From Desulfobacteraceae bacterium (lineage in GTDB: Bacteria > Desulfobacterota > Desulfobacteria > Desulfobacterales > Desulfosarcinaceae), in assembly GCA_003599575.1 (NCBI GenBank), contig QZKV01000182.1:1-37476 (forward strand): a DNA stretch of 37,476 bases, in the 5' to 3' direction. The translations under genes and the position numbers were made by a program. Within the stretch, counting starts at the first letter, position 1; each line of letters begins with the position of its first letter. The notes under the pieces are model-generated. The model saw only the letters and a program-made list of their open reading frames with translations, was not told the DNA's origin and made no database searches. Shown here in pieces: positions 1-9,115 of this stretch.

Positions 1-89
1 ACTCCGCCGCCTTGGGGCTTTTAAGGTGGCGTTACTGCGAAAGAAAAGGTAGTATCACGCGCTACCCTTCCATCGCTGAGGATAAATCC

Positions 90-1364
90 ATGCAAGTCTT
101 GCTCATATCGGCCAATACCGAAAAGATCAACATGCCCACCCTGCCCATGGGGCTTGGCTGCGTCGCGGCGGCGCTGCAAGCTGCCGGCCACGCGGTGGGG
201 TTTCTCGACCTGATGGCCGTGGGCGACTGGCAGCCGCGGGTCAGGCAGGCGCTCTCGCGGACTCCGCCCGATGTGATCGGCATTTCCATTCGCAATATCG
301 ACGACCAGGTCAGCGGGGCGCCCCGTTTCCTGCTGGAAAAGGCACGCGATGTGGTGACCTTCTGCCGCGCGAACGCGCGTGCGCCGATTGTACTCGGCGG
401 CGCCGGGTACAGCATTTTCCCGGAAAGCGTGCTCGACTACACCGGGGCGGACATGGGCATCCAGGGCGAAGGCGAAAAGGCCTTCGTCTTGCTGGTGGAG
501 CGGCTCGCATCGTCGGCCCCCCTTGCGGATGTGCCCGGCCTTTACATCAAGGGCCGAGGGTGCCAGGCGCCGCGGACCTATGTTCGCGATCTGGACCGGT
601 TTGCGCTTCCCGAACCGGACCTGTTCGATTCCCGGTTCGCCGCTGACCCGAACTATTTTCTGCCCATCCAGACCCGCCGCGGCTGCCCGTTGAAGTGCAG
701 CTACTGCTCTACCGCCGCCATCGAGGGCACCGCGATCCGCAAGCGTTCACCAAAGGCCGTGATCGACCTTTTGTCGCGCTGGCGCGCCGCGGGTTATTCG
801 CGGATCTACTTCGTGGACAATGTCTTTAACCTGCCCGAGAGTTATGCCATCGAGCTGTGCGAGCGCATGGCAAAGGCCGGCCTGGACGTCCAGTGGAGGG
901 CCATCCTGTATCCCGGCAAAGTATCCGAAGCGCTGGTGCTGTCCATGGCGCGGGCCGGCTGCCGGGACGTGGCCCTGGGATTTGAAAGCGGGGTCCAGCC
1001 CATCCTGGATGCCCTGCACAAACGCTTCTCCCTTGAAGAAGTGAAGCAAACCAGCCGCTTGCTGGCTGATCACAAAATCGGGCGCATGGGGTTTTTGTTG
1101 CTGGGCGGGCCGGGGGAAACCCGCGCTACCGTTCTGAAAAGCCTGGCTTTTGCCGACGGGCTCCAGCTGGATGCCGTCAAAATGACCATTGGGTTGCGGA
1201 TTTATCCAGACACCGAGCTTGCCCGCACCGCCGTGCGGGACGGCCTGATCGAGGCGGATACCGACCTGCTGCGGCCGCGCTTCTATATTGCCCCGGGCCT
1301 TGAAGAATGGCTGCGCGAGACGGTCCAAGCCTGGCTCGCCGACCGGCCCAAATGGGTGTTGTAA
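90..1364 (+). CDS. B12-binding-domain radical SAM protein
   Basis: The protein has 424 residues. The N-terminal part (about 1-130) looks like a Rossmann-type cobalamin-binding domain, as in the BchE/P-methylase radical SAM class, but no clear DxHxxG motif is visible. The radical SAM core follows, with the CxxxCxxC cluster motif RRGCPLKCSYCS (Cys199, Cys203, Cys206). The family cleaves S-adenosylmethionine at a [4Fe-4S] cluster for radical methylation, cyclisation or rearrangement; the substrate cannot be read from sequence. I chose the ATG at 90 because TGAGGA lies 7 bases upstream. A longer in-frame reading from 12 adds 26 unlikely residues with no ribosome site. The next gene is 134 bases away, so no operon partner identifies its job. 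Confidence 0.85.
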   Translation: MQVLLISANTEKINMPTLPMGLGCVAAALQAAGHAVGFLDLMAVGDWQPRVRQALSRTPPDVIGISIRNIDDQVSGAPRFLLEKARDVVTFCRANARAPIVLGGAGYSIFPESVLDYTGADMGIQGEGEKAFVLLVERLASSAPLADVPGLYIKGRGCQAPRTYVRDLDRFALPEPDLFDSRFAADPNYFLPIQTRRGCPLKCSYCSTAAIEGTAIRKRSPKAVIDLLSRWRAAGYSRIYFVDNVFNLPESYAIELCERMAKAGLDVQWRAILYPGKVSEALVLSMARAGCRDVALGFESGVQPILDALHKRFSLEEVKQTSRLLADHKIGRMGFLLLGGPGETRATVLKSLAFADGLQLDAVKMTIGLRIYPDTELARTAVRDGLIEADTDLLRPRFYIAPGLEEWLRETVQAWLADRPKWVL

Positions 1365-1498
1365 GCAGCCCGCTGCGGGAGCATTCCGGAAAAGGCCACG
1401 TCGTCTCTGCTGCTTTTGAAAATAAACACAAGACCCCATTCCAAAGATCCTGAATTTTCATACGCTTTGAGAAAGTTCGAGAAGGTGGAGGTAATGCC

Positions 1499-1999
1499 AT
1501 GCCTGTCAAAAAACTCAAAGAGTATTTGGACCAAAAGGGCGTAAAGTACGTATCCATTCTTCATTCAAGGGCGTATACAGCGCAGGAGATTGCGGCGGCA
1601 ACGCACATCCCGGGAAAAGAACTTGCGAAATGCGTCATTGTAAAAATAGATGACAAAATTGCCATGGCGGTTTTGCCCGCCAGCCATGCAATCGACCTGC
1701 AGCGCTTCAAACGCGAACTCCAGGCGGGGAGCGTCGAAATTGCCCACGAGGAGGAATTTAAAGACTTATTCCCAGGTGTGGAGACCGGCGCCATGCCGCC
1801 GTTCGGTCATCTGTGGGGGATGGAAACTTATGTGTCGGATGCTTTGAGCCGTGATGAGATCGGCTTCGAGGCCGGATCGCACAATGAGGTCATCAAAATG
1901 GCGTACGCCGATTTTGAGCGGTTGGCCGAACCGCGCGTGCTGGGCTTTTCATCCAAATCGCATCCCGCGAAAAGGCAAGAAACCATATACACGGCGTAG
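1499..1999 (+). CDS. YbaK/EbsC-family aminoacyl-tRNA deacylase-like protein
   Basis: A single-domain protein of 166 residues with the YbaK/prolyl-tRNA-synthetase-associated fold. Visible family marks are the early lysine in ELAKCVIVK (Lys44, at the place of the catalytic lysine of YbaK by remembered alignment), the LPASHAIDL strand, GAMPPFGHLWG and a GSHNEVIKMAYADF segment near the end. The family hydrolyses mischarged aminoacyl-tRNAs in trans, such as Cys- or Ala-tRNAPro, in the cytoplasm. Substrate preference cannot be told from here. The start has a strong ribosome site, GGTGGAGG, 7 bases upstream. The gene is monocistronic by spacing and is followed by a perfect CCCGG-TGCA-CCGGG hairpin. 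Confidence 0.85.
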   Translation: MPVKKLKEYLDQKGVKYVSILHSRAYTAQEIAAATHIPGKELAKCVIVKIDDKIAMAVLPASHAIDLQRFKRELQAGSVEIAHEEEFKDLFPGVETGAMPPFGHLWGMETYVSDALSRDEIGFEAGSHNEVIKMAYADFERLAEPRVLGFSSKSHPAKRQETIYTA

Positions 2000-2005
2000 T
2001 TTCTG

Positions 2006-2019
2006 CCCGGTGCACCGGG
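2006..2019 (+). other. Perfect 14-bp palindrome after the YbaK-like gene
   Basis: CCCGGTGCACCGGG begins 7 bases after the stop of the YbaK-like gene. It could fold as a 5-bp stem with a 4-base loop, but no T-tract follows. It may be a weak terminator or an mRNA 3'-end stabiliser. Confidence 0.35.
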
Positions 2020-2101
2020 GAGCGCAGGGACCTGGCCACGCCCTAAACGCCCTGCATCTCCCGAGGGTCTTGATTCTTCATGTGCCGGCCGGGTAGATCG
2101 C

Positions 2102-3229
2102 CTACATGGGCGCCTCGAAAGGTGCGGCGTAGCCGGTCAGCTCGACATAACCAGCTCCTGCCAGTGGTTTACCCTGCCTGCTGCCCTGCGCGTGCACGCT
2201 GCCTTCCCAATAGACCACACGGGTGCTGCGCGGCGTGCGCATCTCCTGATCGGCCAGGTTGGCCGCCACGGTCAGTTCGCATTCGAGGGAATCGATCGCC
2301 ACTTTCCATTGGACCGGGTATCGCGCGCCGCTGTGCGGGCTGGTCCAGAAAGCAAGCGGTTCGATGCGCAGGTCGTCGCGGGACAGGTGCCGCGTTTGCC
2401 CCGCAGGCCATACGAGGGTGCCGGCCGAGGCCGGATTTAGGCTGCCGTCGGGCCGGCGCAGCAGGAAAATCATGATCTCGGTTTGGTCGGAAAGCTGCAG
2501 GCTGAACCAGTCCCAGCCGCTGATATCCGGCTGCAGCGCGGCCGTGCTGAACTCGTGGTCCATCCAGGCCGAACCCTTAACGTTATGGCGGGCGCCGTCG
2601 AGCGTCAGGGCGCCCTCGGCCGCAAGGCGCGTAAACGAATAGTAGCAGCTGGCCCGTTCGGGGGATTGACCCTTGCGGCTGTAGCCGGCCTCGCCATGCA
2701 AAACGGGTGGCTTGGCCGGCTTGAGATCGAGCGTCAGGGCAAACGCTTCGGTATCGGCCTGCAGGTGGTGCGCGTTCGGAGCGATGAGCGCATGCCAGGT
2801 GTTCAGGTGAATCTTCCACGTGTCCTGGTCCTGTTCGGCGCCGGCCATCGACAGTACCGGACGGGCCATGTTTTCCGCCTGCAGGTGGCGGCGCCCCTCG
2901 ATATCGGTCACGGCGGCGTGGGCCAGATAGATCTGGTCGGTGCGCCACTGCGAACTTGCTTCGGGCCAGTCTTGCCGGGCCGAGGGCGGCTTCAGGCGGG
3001 TGCGGAAAAAAGTGAGCTGAAAGCCGAAGCGCCGTTCGCTGCCGCCGGTCAGGTTGCCGGTGTAGTACCACCACTCGGTGCGATAGCCCGGATGGGGCCC
3101 GTGGTCGGCCGGAAAGGAGAGACTGCAGGGGCCGGTGACCTGCAAATAGTCGCCCCCCTGAGCGCCGGGGGGGAGGGCGGCAAGGTGTTGGAAAATTGCG
3201 GAGATGAAAAGAAAAATGAGATATTTCAT
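2102..3229 (-). CDS. Secreted AttH/CrtC-like lipocalin-fold protein
   Basis: A 375-residue exported protein of the AttH (hydroxyneurosporene-synthase/CrtC-like, 'predicted secreted hydrolase') family. It opens with a signal peptide (MKYLIFLFISAIFQHLAAL), then shows the family landmarks TEWWYYTGNL (about 51-60), a GSAWMDHEFS segment and GWDWFSLQL, all typical of the double-lipocalin AttH fold. Its biochemical role is unproven; in Agrobacterium attEFGH the same protein type is encoded with an ABC exporter. I prefer the ATG at 3229 over the one at 3241 because GGAGG, which overlaps the upstream ATG, is spaced 5 bases from 3229. The gene is last in the minus-strand set of ATPase, permease and AttH, after a gap of about 140 bases, which supports a shared export or envelope role. 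Confidence 0.8.
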   Translation of the reverse strand: MKYLIFLFISAIFQHLAALPPGAQGGDYLQVTGPCSLSFPADHGPHPGYRTEWWYYTGNLTGGSERRFGFQLTFFRTRLKPPSARQDWPEASSQWRTDQIYLAHAAVTDIEGRRHLQAENMARPVLSMAGAEQDQDTWKIHLNTWHALIAPNAHHLQADTEAFALTLDLKPAKPPVLHGEAGYSRKGQSPERASCYYSFTRLAAEGALTLDGARHNVKGSAWMDHEFSTAALQPDISGWDWFSLQLSDQTEIMIFLLRRPDGSLNPASAGTLVWPAGQTRHLSRDDLRIEPLAFWTSPHSGARYPVQWKVAIDSLECELTVAANLADQEMRTPRSTRVVYWEGSVHAQGSRQGKPLAGAGYVELTGYAAPFEAPM

Positions 3230-3367
3230 CTTGGCCTCCATTTTTTGCCCGCCGGTTTATACGCGCTTTGCCCCGGGACATCGGGCCCGGGCAATTCAGG
3301 TGGATTTTAAAACTTAGTCGTTACTATGTCGCAGAAAATCCCCTCGGCCCCTTTTTTAACCAGCGGA

Positions 3368-5953
3368 TCACCTCCCCTCCCCCCGCAGCAGGACAGCCGG
3401 CGAACCGCGCAGGGCCAATTTCACCGCCGGCAGGGCCGCCAGCAGGGCGGCGGCGAAAATCAGCGGCACTGCCATAACCAGCGACTGCCAGTCGATGCGG
3501 TAGTCAAAGGTCCAGCCGAACGACTGCAGGTTGACCACGAAGATCAGCAGGTAAGAAAGCAGAAAACCGCACAGCAATCCGGCGGCCTGTCCGGTGACGA
3601 CGATCAGGCCGGCTTCCCAGAAGATCATGCGGCGCAATTGTGCGACGCCGGCGCCCACGGCGCGCAGGGTGTTGAGCTGGCGGCCGCGCTGCAGCACCAG
3701 CACCGTCAAGGCAGTGGCGATCCCCAGGGCCGCCACGGCCAGGGCGATCAGCAGGAGCACGGTGGTGATGGCAAACGTCTCGTCGAAGATGCGCAGCACG
3801 GCCCGGCGCAGATCTTCGCCCTCGATCAATTCGATCGCATCGCCGCAGCAGGCGAGCAGTTCGGCGCGCACGCGGCCCATCGCGGCGGTCTTGCCGGGGC
3901 CGCGCGTGCGGAAATTGATTTGCACCGCGCTCAAGCTCTCATCGCCGAAGCGTTGCCGGTAATGTGCCAGGGAATAGTAGACCGCGCCGCCCTGGGTGCG
4001 GAAATCGCGAAACACCCCCAGGATCGGTTCGTCCAGCTCGTGGCCGCGGATGTGCACCTGGTAGCGGTCGCCAGGGGCAAGGCCGGTGCTGTTGGCGAAC
4101 ACCTCCGAAACCGCCACGCCGCGGCCGGCGATCAGATCGGCTTCGATGCGCCGCGGATCGCCACCCAGCCAGATGAAGCGGTTGCGGCTGCGATAGGCCG
4201 CGTAATCCATGGCCTCGAAAACATGCGCATGGCCGCCCAGGCTTAGTTCCATCCGGCGCATGGGCACCAGGTCCACCGGCGCCTTCAGATCCTGCAGGGC
4301 CCCCTGGACGCTGGCCGGCAACGGATCGCGGAAATGGTTCAGCTCGGCCAGCTTGGGCCGGATGTACAGGTCGCCGGCAATACTTTGCTGCACCCACACC
4401 GCCACCGTTCCGCGGAAGCTGTGAATCATGATCACCAGGGCCGTGAACAGGGCCACGGCCGTGATCAGGGCACTCACCGAAATGGCGGTCTGCACGCCGC
4501 TTTCCCTGAGATAGCGGGCGGCCAGAAAGGCCGGCGGTCCGCCCAGGCGCGCAAGGGCCGGCCCAAGCAGCCGTCCGGACTGCCGCAGCCCCCAGGGCGC
4601 CAGCAGGGCAAATCCCACGAACAGCAAGAGGGCCGCAAGATACCCCGGCAGGGACACGGCCGGCAGGCTGGGCAGGCGCGACACCGGGTAGACCAGCGCC
4701 AACAATCCGAGGCCCGCAAAAGCCAATTTGCGGATGCGCTGCGGTTGGACCGCCGCGGTGGGTTCGATATCCAGTGCTTCGCGCGGCGGCACCCGCATGG
4801 CTTCACGGGCCGGCTGCAGGGCCGCCAGCACGGCCACCCCCAATGTGACTACCAACGACAGCAGAATTTCCCAGGGACTCAGCAGCAGTTCATCCACCTG
4901 GACGCGCACGAAGAGGGTCGAAACGGTCCGGCTCACTCCGGCCAGCAGGTATTTGACCAGAAATGAGCCGATCGGCAGGGCCAGCAGCCACCCGCACAGC
5001 CCCAGCAGGGCCCCCTCGCCGATGAAAAGATAGAAAAGCATGCTCCCCGAGGCGCCGGTCGAGCGCAGCACGGCCAACTCGCGCCGGCGCGCCGCCGCGT
5101 TGAGCGCGGTCAGGCTGTACACCAGGAACATGCCCACGAATAGCGAAACGAAGCTCAGGAAAGTCAGGCTGAATTGATACGCCCGGATCATGCTAAGCCC
5201 GCTTTGCTTGCGCTCCGCGGGTGTGTTCAGGACGACCCCGGCGGGCAGCATGGACCTCAGCGAGGCCATGTCGTCCGGTGAAAGGTCCGGTTTAAGCAAC
5301 AGGTCGATGCGGTCCGCTTGTCCGAAAGCGCCGGTGAACTCCTGGAAAGTGGCGATATCGCACAGGGCGATCCTTCCGCCTTCGAACAGGGCCAGCCCGG
5401 ACGGGTCCAGGACAGCGAGCACTTTAAACGCGGCGGTGTTGTGCGCATGGACCAGGGGGGCCGACCGCTCCGCCTGCCAATCGAATTGTTCCGCCAGCCT
5501 GCGTCCGATCAGCAGCGTGTAGGGCTCGCTCATCAAGGCGCTCCACGCGACGCCGGCCCCTTTGTCCCGGGCGGTCCAGCCGCGCAGATCGCGGTCCAGG
5601 AGCGGATCGAATCCGATCAAAAGAAACGGGTCCTGCCGGCCGGCCGGCCGCACATAGGCCGAGAGAAGGGGCGAAGCGCTCCGCACCGCCGGATGGCGCA
5701 GCAGGGCGGCGACCAGCGCATCGGGCACCCGGCCGCCCGGCTGCACCAGGGTTGCATCGGCGGAACCGGCGATCAGATCCATGCTGCGCGCGAACGATCC
5801 GACCGTGGCGTGCACGGCCAGGCGCACGCTGGTGAAGACCGCCGCGCCCAAGGCGATGCCCAGCAGCACGGCCAGAGCACGGCCTGTGTGGCCGCGCAGG
5901 TTGCGCAGGCTGAACCAGGCGAACAGGCGCAGGTATAAGAAAAACGCGTGCAT
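3368..5953 (-). CDS. Large FtsX/MacB-type ABC transporter permease
   Basis: 861 residues. A transmembrane helix lies at about 20-42, followed by a MacB-like periplasmic core. A first FtsX domain with three to four helices spans about 260-395, a middle membrane block about 400-470, another helix about 490-515, then a second extracytoplasmic region. A second FtsX domain lies at about 730-855. The two FtsX modules in one chain match the fused AttF-AttG arrangement and the LolC/MacB mechanotransmission class, which moves lipoproteins or amphipathic molecules using energy from a separate ATPase. It starts 7 bases after the stop of the ATPase gene, indicating translational coupling. The cargo is unknown; the neighbouring AttH-like secreted protein is the obvious partner. 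Confidence 0.88.
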   Translation of the reverse strand: MHAFFLYLRLFAWFSLRNLRGHTGRALAVLLGIALGAAVFTSVRLAVHATVGSFARSMDLIAGSADATLVQPGGRVPDALVAALLRHPAVRSASPLLSAYVRPAGRQDPFLLIGFDPLLDRDLRGWTARDKGAGVAWSALMSEPYTLLIGRRLAEQFDWQAERSAPLVHAHNTAAFKVLAVLDPSGLALFEGGRIALCDIATFQEFTGAFGQADRIDLLLKPDLSPDDMASLRSMLPAGVVLNTPAERKQSGLSMIRAYQFSLTFLSFVSLFVGMFLVYSLTALNAAARRRELAVLRSTGASGSMLFYLFIGEGALLGLCGWLLALPIGSFLVKYLLAGVSRTVSTLFVRVQVDELLLSPWEILLSLVVTLGVAVLAALQPAREAMRVPPREALDIEPTAAVQPQRIRKLAFAGLGLLALVYPVSRLPSLPAVSLPGYLAALLLFVGFALLAPWGLRQSGRLLGPALARLGGPPAFLAARYLRESGVQTAISVSALITAVALFTALVIMIHSFRGTVAVWVQQSIAGDLYIRPKLAELNHFRDPLPASVQGALQDLKAPVDLVPMRRMELSLGGHAHVFEAMDYAAYRSRNRFIWLGGDPRRIEADLIAGRGVAVSEVFANSTGLAPGDRYQVHIRGHELDEPILGVFRDFRTQGGAVYYSLAHYRQRFGDESLSAVQINFRTRGPGKTAAMGRVRAELLACCGDAIELIEGEDLRRAVLRIFDETFAITTVLLLIALAVAALGIATALTVLVLQRGRQLNTLRAVGAGVAQLRRMIFWEAGLIVVTGQAAGLLCGFLLSYLLIFVVNLQSFGWTFDYRIDWQSLVMAVPLIFAAALLAALPAVKLALRGSPAVLLRGEGR

Positions 5954-5960
5954 AGGCGCA

Positions 5961-6683
5961 TCACGCGGCCAGGCGGCCGTCGCGCAGCGTCAACAGCATG
6001 GCCGCATACGGATCGGCCAGGGTGCTGTGCGTGGCGATGATGACGGTGCGCTGAAACGTGCGGTTCAGATCGGCCAGCAGGCCCATCACCTTGACGGCGT
6101 TTCCGCTGTCCAGGTTGCCTGTGGGCTCGTCAGCCAGAACAAGGGCCGGATCATTGATCAGGGCCCGGGCGATGGCGGTGCGCTGCATTTCGCCGCCGGA
6201 GAGCTGGCGCGGCAGATGACTCAGACGATCGCCCAGGCCGAGCCAGTCAAGCAGTTCTGCGGCCCGTCGTCGCGCCGCCGGGTAGGCGCGGCCGGCCAGC
6301 AAAGCCGGCAGGCAGACGTTTTCAAGCACATCCAACGTAGGCAGCAGGTTAAAGGATTGGAAGACCATGCCCACCACGCTGCGCCGGAAGTGGGTCAGCC
6401 CCGCTTCGCTGAGGCGTCGCAGATCGCGGCCGTCCACGCTCAGTTCTCCGGCAGTGGGGCGGTCAAGCCCGCCCAGCAGGGACAAAAGGGTGCTTTTGCC
6501 CGATCCGCTGTCGCCTTTGAGCACCACCAGACGGCCGGCAGGGATCAAAAGGTCGATCCCGTCGACGCCGGTCACCTGGACTGCCCCGACCTCGTAAACG
6601 CGCGTCAGTCCGCGCGCTTGCACCGCCGTGCGGGTCGGATCGGCGGCAAGTGAACGTTGTGCAAGCTCGACTGGATTTCTCAT
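5961..6683 (-). CDS. ABC transporter ATP-binding protein (LolD/MacB class)
   Basis: 240-residue ATPase with every nucleotide-binding element: Walker A GDSGSGKS (57-64), Q-loop VFQSFNLLP (Gln109), signature LSGGE (161-165), Walker B LVLADE with the adjoining PTGNLD, and the switch His219 in ATHS. FxxFNLLP and EPTGNLD are typical of the LolD/MacB/FtsE (type VII) group that powers FtsX-domain permeases. The start at 6683 was chosen because GGGAGATGG lies just upstream; reading back to 6770 adds 29 residues across the promoter. It is first in the minus-strand ATPase-permease-AttH set. Confidence 0.93.
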   Translation of the reverse strand: MRNPVELAQRSLAADPTRTAVQARGLTRVYEVGAVQVTGVDGIDLLIPAGRLVVLKGDSGSGKSTLLSLLGGLDRPTAGELSVDGRDLRRLSEAGLTHFRRSVVGMVFQSFNLLPTLDVLENVCLPALLAGRAYPAARRRAAELLDWLGLGDRLSHLPRQLSGGEMQRTAIARALINDPALVLADEPTGNLDSGNAVKVMGLLADLNRTFQRTVIIATHSTLADPYAAMLLTLRDGRLAA

Positions 6684-6716
6684 TTTCCATCTCCCTGCAT
6701 TCTTAAGTTGCCGTGC

Positions 6717-6744
6717 AATATAAGCAGGCGTTCGGCATAGCCAA
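6717..6744 (-). promoter_or_regulatory. Candidate sigma-70 promoter of the ABC/AttH operon
   Basis: Read on the minus strand: TTGGCT (6744-6739), 16-base spacer, TATATT (6722-6717). Start of transcription would be near 6710, leaving a leader of roughly 27 bases to the ATPase start at 6683. Inferred from motif match and position only. Confidence 0.5.
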
Positions 6745-6881
6745 CAAAGGACCTGCACAGGAAGCCGCATGCGTGATTAAATGGCGCTGACGGGAATGGA
6801 TGTGGTTCGTACCCTATCGAGTCGAAGTGGTTCTCTCCGGCTTGAGAAGGAAAGCGAGGATACGGCCGGTCGGGCGCGGGA

Positions 6882-7688
6882 TTATTCCTCTTCGGGGCGC
6901 GGGCGGATGGGACTGTAGTAGCGCTTGAGCCAGCTGCTCAGGCCGTCCAGCCCGGGGAAGAGCACGCGTTCGGTAATGTTGGCCTGATCCAGTTTGTCGC
7001 GGATTTCCCACTTCAATCCGGCAGGGATGATGACACGCCACGCCAGGCCGGCATGCGCGCCCAGCCAATCGTCCAGGCGCGTGGTGGGGCTGGAGATGAG
7101 GGAGAAAAGCGCATGCTGGTTGATGATCCGGTCGTCCAGCGCGGGCGGTTCGAAAAAGGCCACGAAGGGCTGTTCGGCCAGGCGGTCGAATGCTTCCAGC
7201 GTGCCGGCGCTGCGGCTCAACATCTCCGCTGTGAAAACAAAAGCGTCTTCTTCCTTCAGGATCCGGCGCAGCGTATCCGGCAGCCTCGTGGTGCTGCGGA
7301 CATAATCGATGATCCATATCACGCCGTCATCGCCGTAGCACCTGAGGTTGTGCGTGGCGAAGTGCAGGGCGACATAAGGTGAAAAGGTCCAATCCAGCAG
7401 GCGCGTGGGAAGCCCATGGTGCTGTGCCACGGCCAACCAGTTCCACACCGAGTCGCCCGGCACGGCATCGCGGCGGGCGTAGCGCCGGAAGGTGCGCAGC
7501 AGCGGCCGCTCCACGCGTTCGTAGGATCCCTGCAGGCTCATGAGACTGGTGCGCAGGTCGCTGTCGGCTTTGGACATGCCGCGAAAGACAAAGTTCGAGC
7601 GGAAGCGGCCGAGCGGCTCCTGCCAGGAGTCCGCATACAGGCAGTCGTTGGCTTCGTTCCAGCTGTTGACACGAATTTCGTCCATCAT
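6882..7688 (-). CDS. FRG-domain protein
   Basis: 268 residues. The FRG domain fills most of the chain: NFVFRGMSKADSDLRTSL (about 32-49), which contains the eponymous FRG, and AQHHGLPTRLLDW followed by SPYVALHFA (about 88-111). The domain is widespread in bacteria and phages and has no settled biochemical function. It occurs alone or in accessory, defence-associated genes. No signal peptide or membrane segment is seen, so the protein is probably cytoplasmic. The gene stands alone: the upstream 438 bases are non-coding and the downstream ABC operon begins 199 bases away with its own promoter. MM at the start leaves the exact initiation codon (7688 or 7685) open. Confidence 0.85.
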   Translation of the reverse strand: MMDEIRVNSWNEANDCLYADSWQEPLGRFRSNFVFRGMSKADSDLRTSLMSLQGSYERVERPLLRTFRRYARRDAVPGDSVWNWLAVAQHHGLPTRLLDWTFSPYVALHFATHNLRCYGDDGVIWIIDYVRSTTRLPDTLRRILKEEDAFVFTAEMLSRSAGTLEAFDRLAEQPFVAFFEPPALDDRIINQHALFSLISSPTTRLDDWLGAHAGLAWRVIIPAGLKWEIRDKLDQANITERVLFPGLDGLSSWLKRYYSPIRPRPEEE

Positions 7689-8126
7689 GGCTTCCCGCCT
7701 TCAAGGGGCAAATGTAAACGACCGGGGCACAGCGTGGCCGCGGCCCCGGACAAACCCCGGCCGGCCGGCGGAACACGTCTCGGCCGGCATGGGCCCTGCG
7801 CTGCTCTGAAAACCGGGGCTGCGGCCGTTCGCCGGTACACCGTTTAAAAATACGGACGCACCGGGAAGCTGTCGAGGCGCGCTGCACCGCCCTTAAAGGG
7901 GGCGTTCAAAAAGCCTTCTCAAATCGCGAGAAACTCAGTTTTCGACCGGGTTCCCTCTCTGCGGTTGCCAAAAAGGAAGGCGTCGGCGATAGTGGCATTT
8001 TAGCAACCGATTCAAATGGGGATGCGCAAGCGGTCAATCGGGTGTTATGCCGGGAAGTGCCACCGCGCGCTTGACCGGGCAAAAATGCAAGGGATTTGCC
8101 CTGAACTCAGATATCCGGAGGAATAC
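7689..8126. other. Intergenic region between divergent FRG and MBL genes
   Basis: 438 bases with no convincing gene. It must hold both divergent promoters, but I could not assign -35/-10 pairs confidently. The only clear structure is a GGGCAAA...TTTGCCC inverted repeat just before the MBL ribosome site. Confidence 0.5.
8077..8101 (+). promoter_or_regulatory. Inverted repeat upstream of the MBL hydrolase gene
   Basis: GGGCAAA (8077-8083) and TTTGCCC (8095-8101) form perfect 7-bp arms with an 11-base spacer, ending 13 bases before the CCGGAGGA ribosome site. It could be an operator or a leader hairpin; no regulator can be assigned. Confidence 0.4.
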
Positions 8127-9050
8127 GTGAAAGCAATTGAGATCCTCAAAGATTTCTTTTTTTTAGAAAGAGGCTACCTCAACGCCAACCACTTTGCCTA
8201 TCGCTCCAGAGAGCCGATCCTCATTGATACGGCTTATATCGGTGATTTCAGCCATACGGCCGACCGCCTGTCCGCCGTCGGTATCGAAATGGATAGGATC
8301 GGCCTGATTATCACTACCCATTGCCACTGCGACCATGTGGGCGGAAACCGCATCCTGCAGGAACAATCGGGCTGCGATATCGCACTTCATCCCCTCGGCA
8401 AACACTACATGGACACCCGCGATGACTGGTCCACCTGGTGGCGCTTCTATCATCAGGAAGCGGATTTCTTCAAGGCCACCCGCACGCTTGAGGACGGGGA
8501 GATCGTTCCCATCGGACCGCATGAGTTCGAAATCATCCACACGCCCGGACACAGCGCCGACGGCATCGCACTCTTCAATAAAAAAGAGAAGATGCTTCTT
8601 TCTTCCGATGCGCTCTGGGAAAAGGATATGGCCGTGATGACCCTGCGGGTGGAGGGCCGCGGCGCCTTGCCCGCGGTGCTGTCATCCCTTGAGCGGATTG
8701 CGTCTCTGGGCGCGCAGAGAGTCTACCCGGGGCACGGGCCTCCCTTTACGAGAGTCAATGAGGCGATTTCCCGCAGCACAGAGCGGGTCCGGCGGTTTCT
8801 TAAGAACGAAGCGGATATCGGCAACGATCTTCTGAAGAAGATTACGGTCTATACGCTGCTCATGCAGCGGGGCGCACCCGAAGATACCTTTTACCCGCGC
8901 CTGATGCAGACCGCATGGTTCAAAGACACTGTCGATTTCTACTTCAGCGGACAATACCGCATCAAATACGACGAGATCATCAAGGGATTGCTCGAAAAGA
9001 AAGTATTGCTGCGCAAAGCAGGAAATCTTTATGCCACCGTAAAGCCGTAA
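8127..9050 (+). CDS. MBL-fold metallo-hydrolase
   Basis: 307 residues. All metal ligands of the metallo-beta-lactamase fold are present: HCHCDH (His65, His67, Asp69, His70), His142 in HTPGH, Asp161 in LLSSDALW and His203 in YPGHG. The C-terminal segment (about 225-305) looks like the small helical/winged-helix tail found in LACTB2-like and related thioesterase or nuclease MBL proteins. It should be a cytoplasmic, di-zinc or di-iron hydrolase; thioester, phosphodiester or lactone substrates are all possible. I chose the GTG at 8127 because a near-perfect CCGGAGGA lies 5 bases upstream. An in-frame ATG at 8016 adds 37 residues of non-homologous-looking sequence. The gene converges on the sigma-54 regulator ending at 9116. 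Confidence 0.87.
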   Translation: MKAIEILKDFFFLERGYLNANHFAYRSREPILIDTAYIGDFSHTADRLSAVGIEMDRIGLIITTHCHCDHVGGNRILQEQSGCDIALHPLGKHYMDTRDDWSTWWRFYHQEADFFKATRTLEDGEIVPIGPHEFEIIHTPGHSADGIALFNKKEKMLLSSDALWEKDMAVMTLRVEGRGALPAVLSSLERIASLGAQRVYPGHGPPFTRVNEAISRSTERVRRFLKNEADIGNDLLKKITVYTLLMQRGAPEDTFYPRLMQTAWFKDTVDFYFSGQYRIKYDEIIKGLLEKKVLLRKAGNLYATVKP

Positions 9051-9063
9051 CTGAAAATTGAAT

Positions 9064-9088
9064 TGAGATATCGGGAAACAGATATCAA
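9064..9088. other. Imperfect hairpin between convergent genes
   Basis: GATATC occurs at 9067-9072 and 9081-9086, separated by 8 bases and flanked by TTGA and CAAG. It lies between the MBL gene and the regulator gene that face each other. No T-run follows on either strand, so terminator function is uncertain. Confidence 0.25.
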
Positions 9089-9115
9089 GAAGGAGGCCTG
9101 CCTAAGGCGGGACGG

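Noticed and set aside
3326-4246. Long open frame on the plus strand opposite the permease gene
   Set aside because: Gln/His/Ala-rich shadow of the minus-strand FtsX permease; no ribosome site or recognisable domain.
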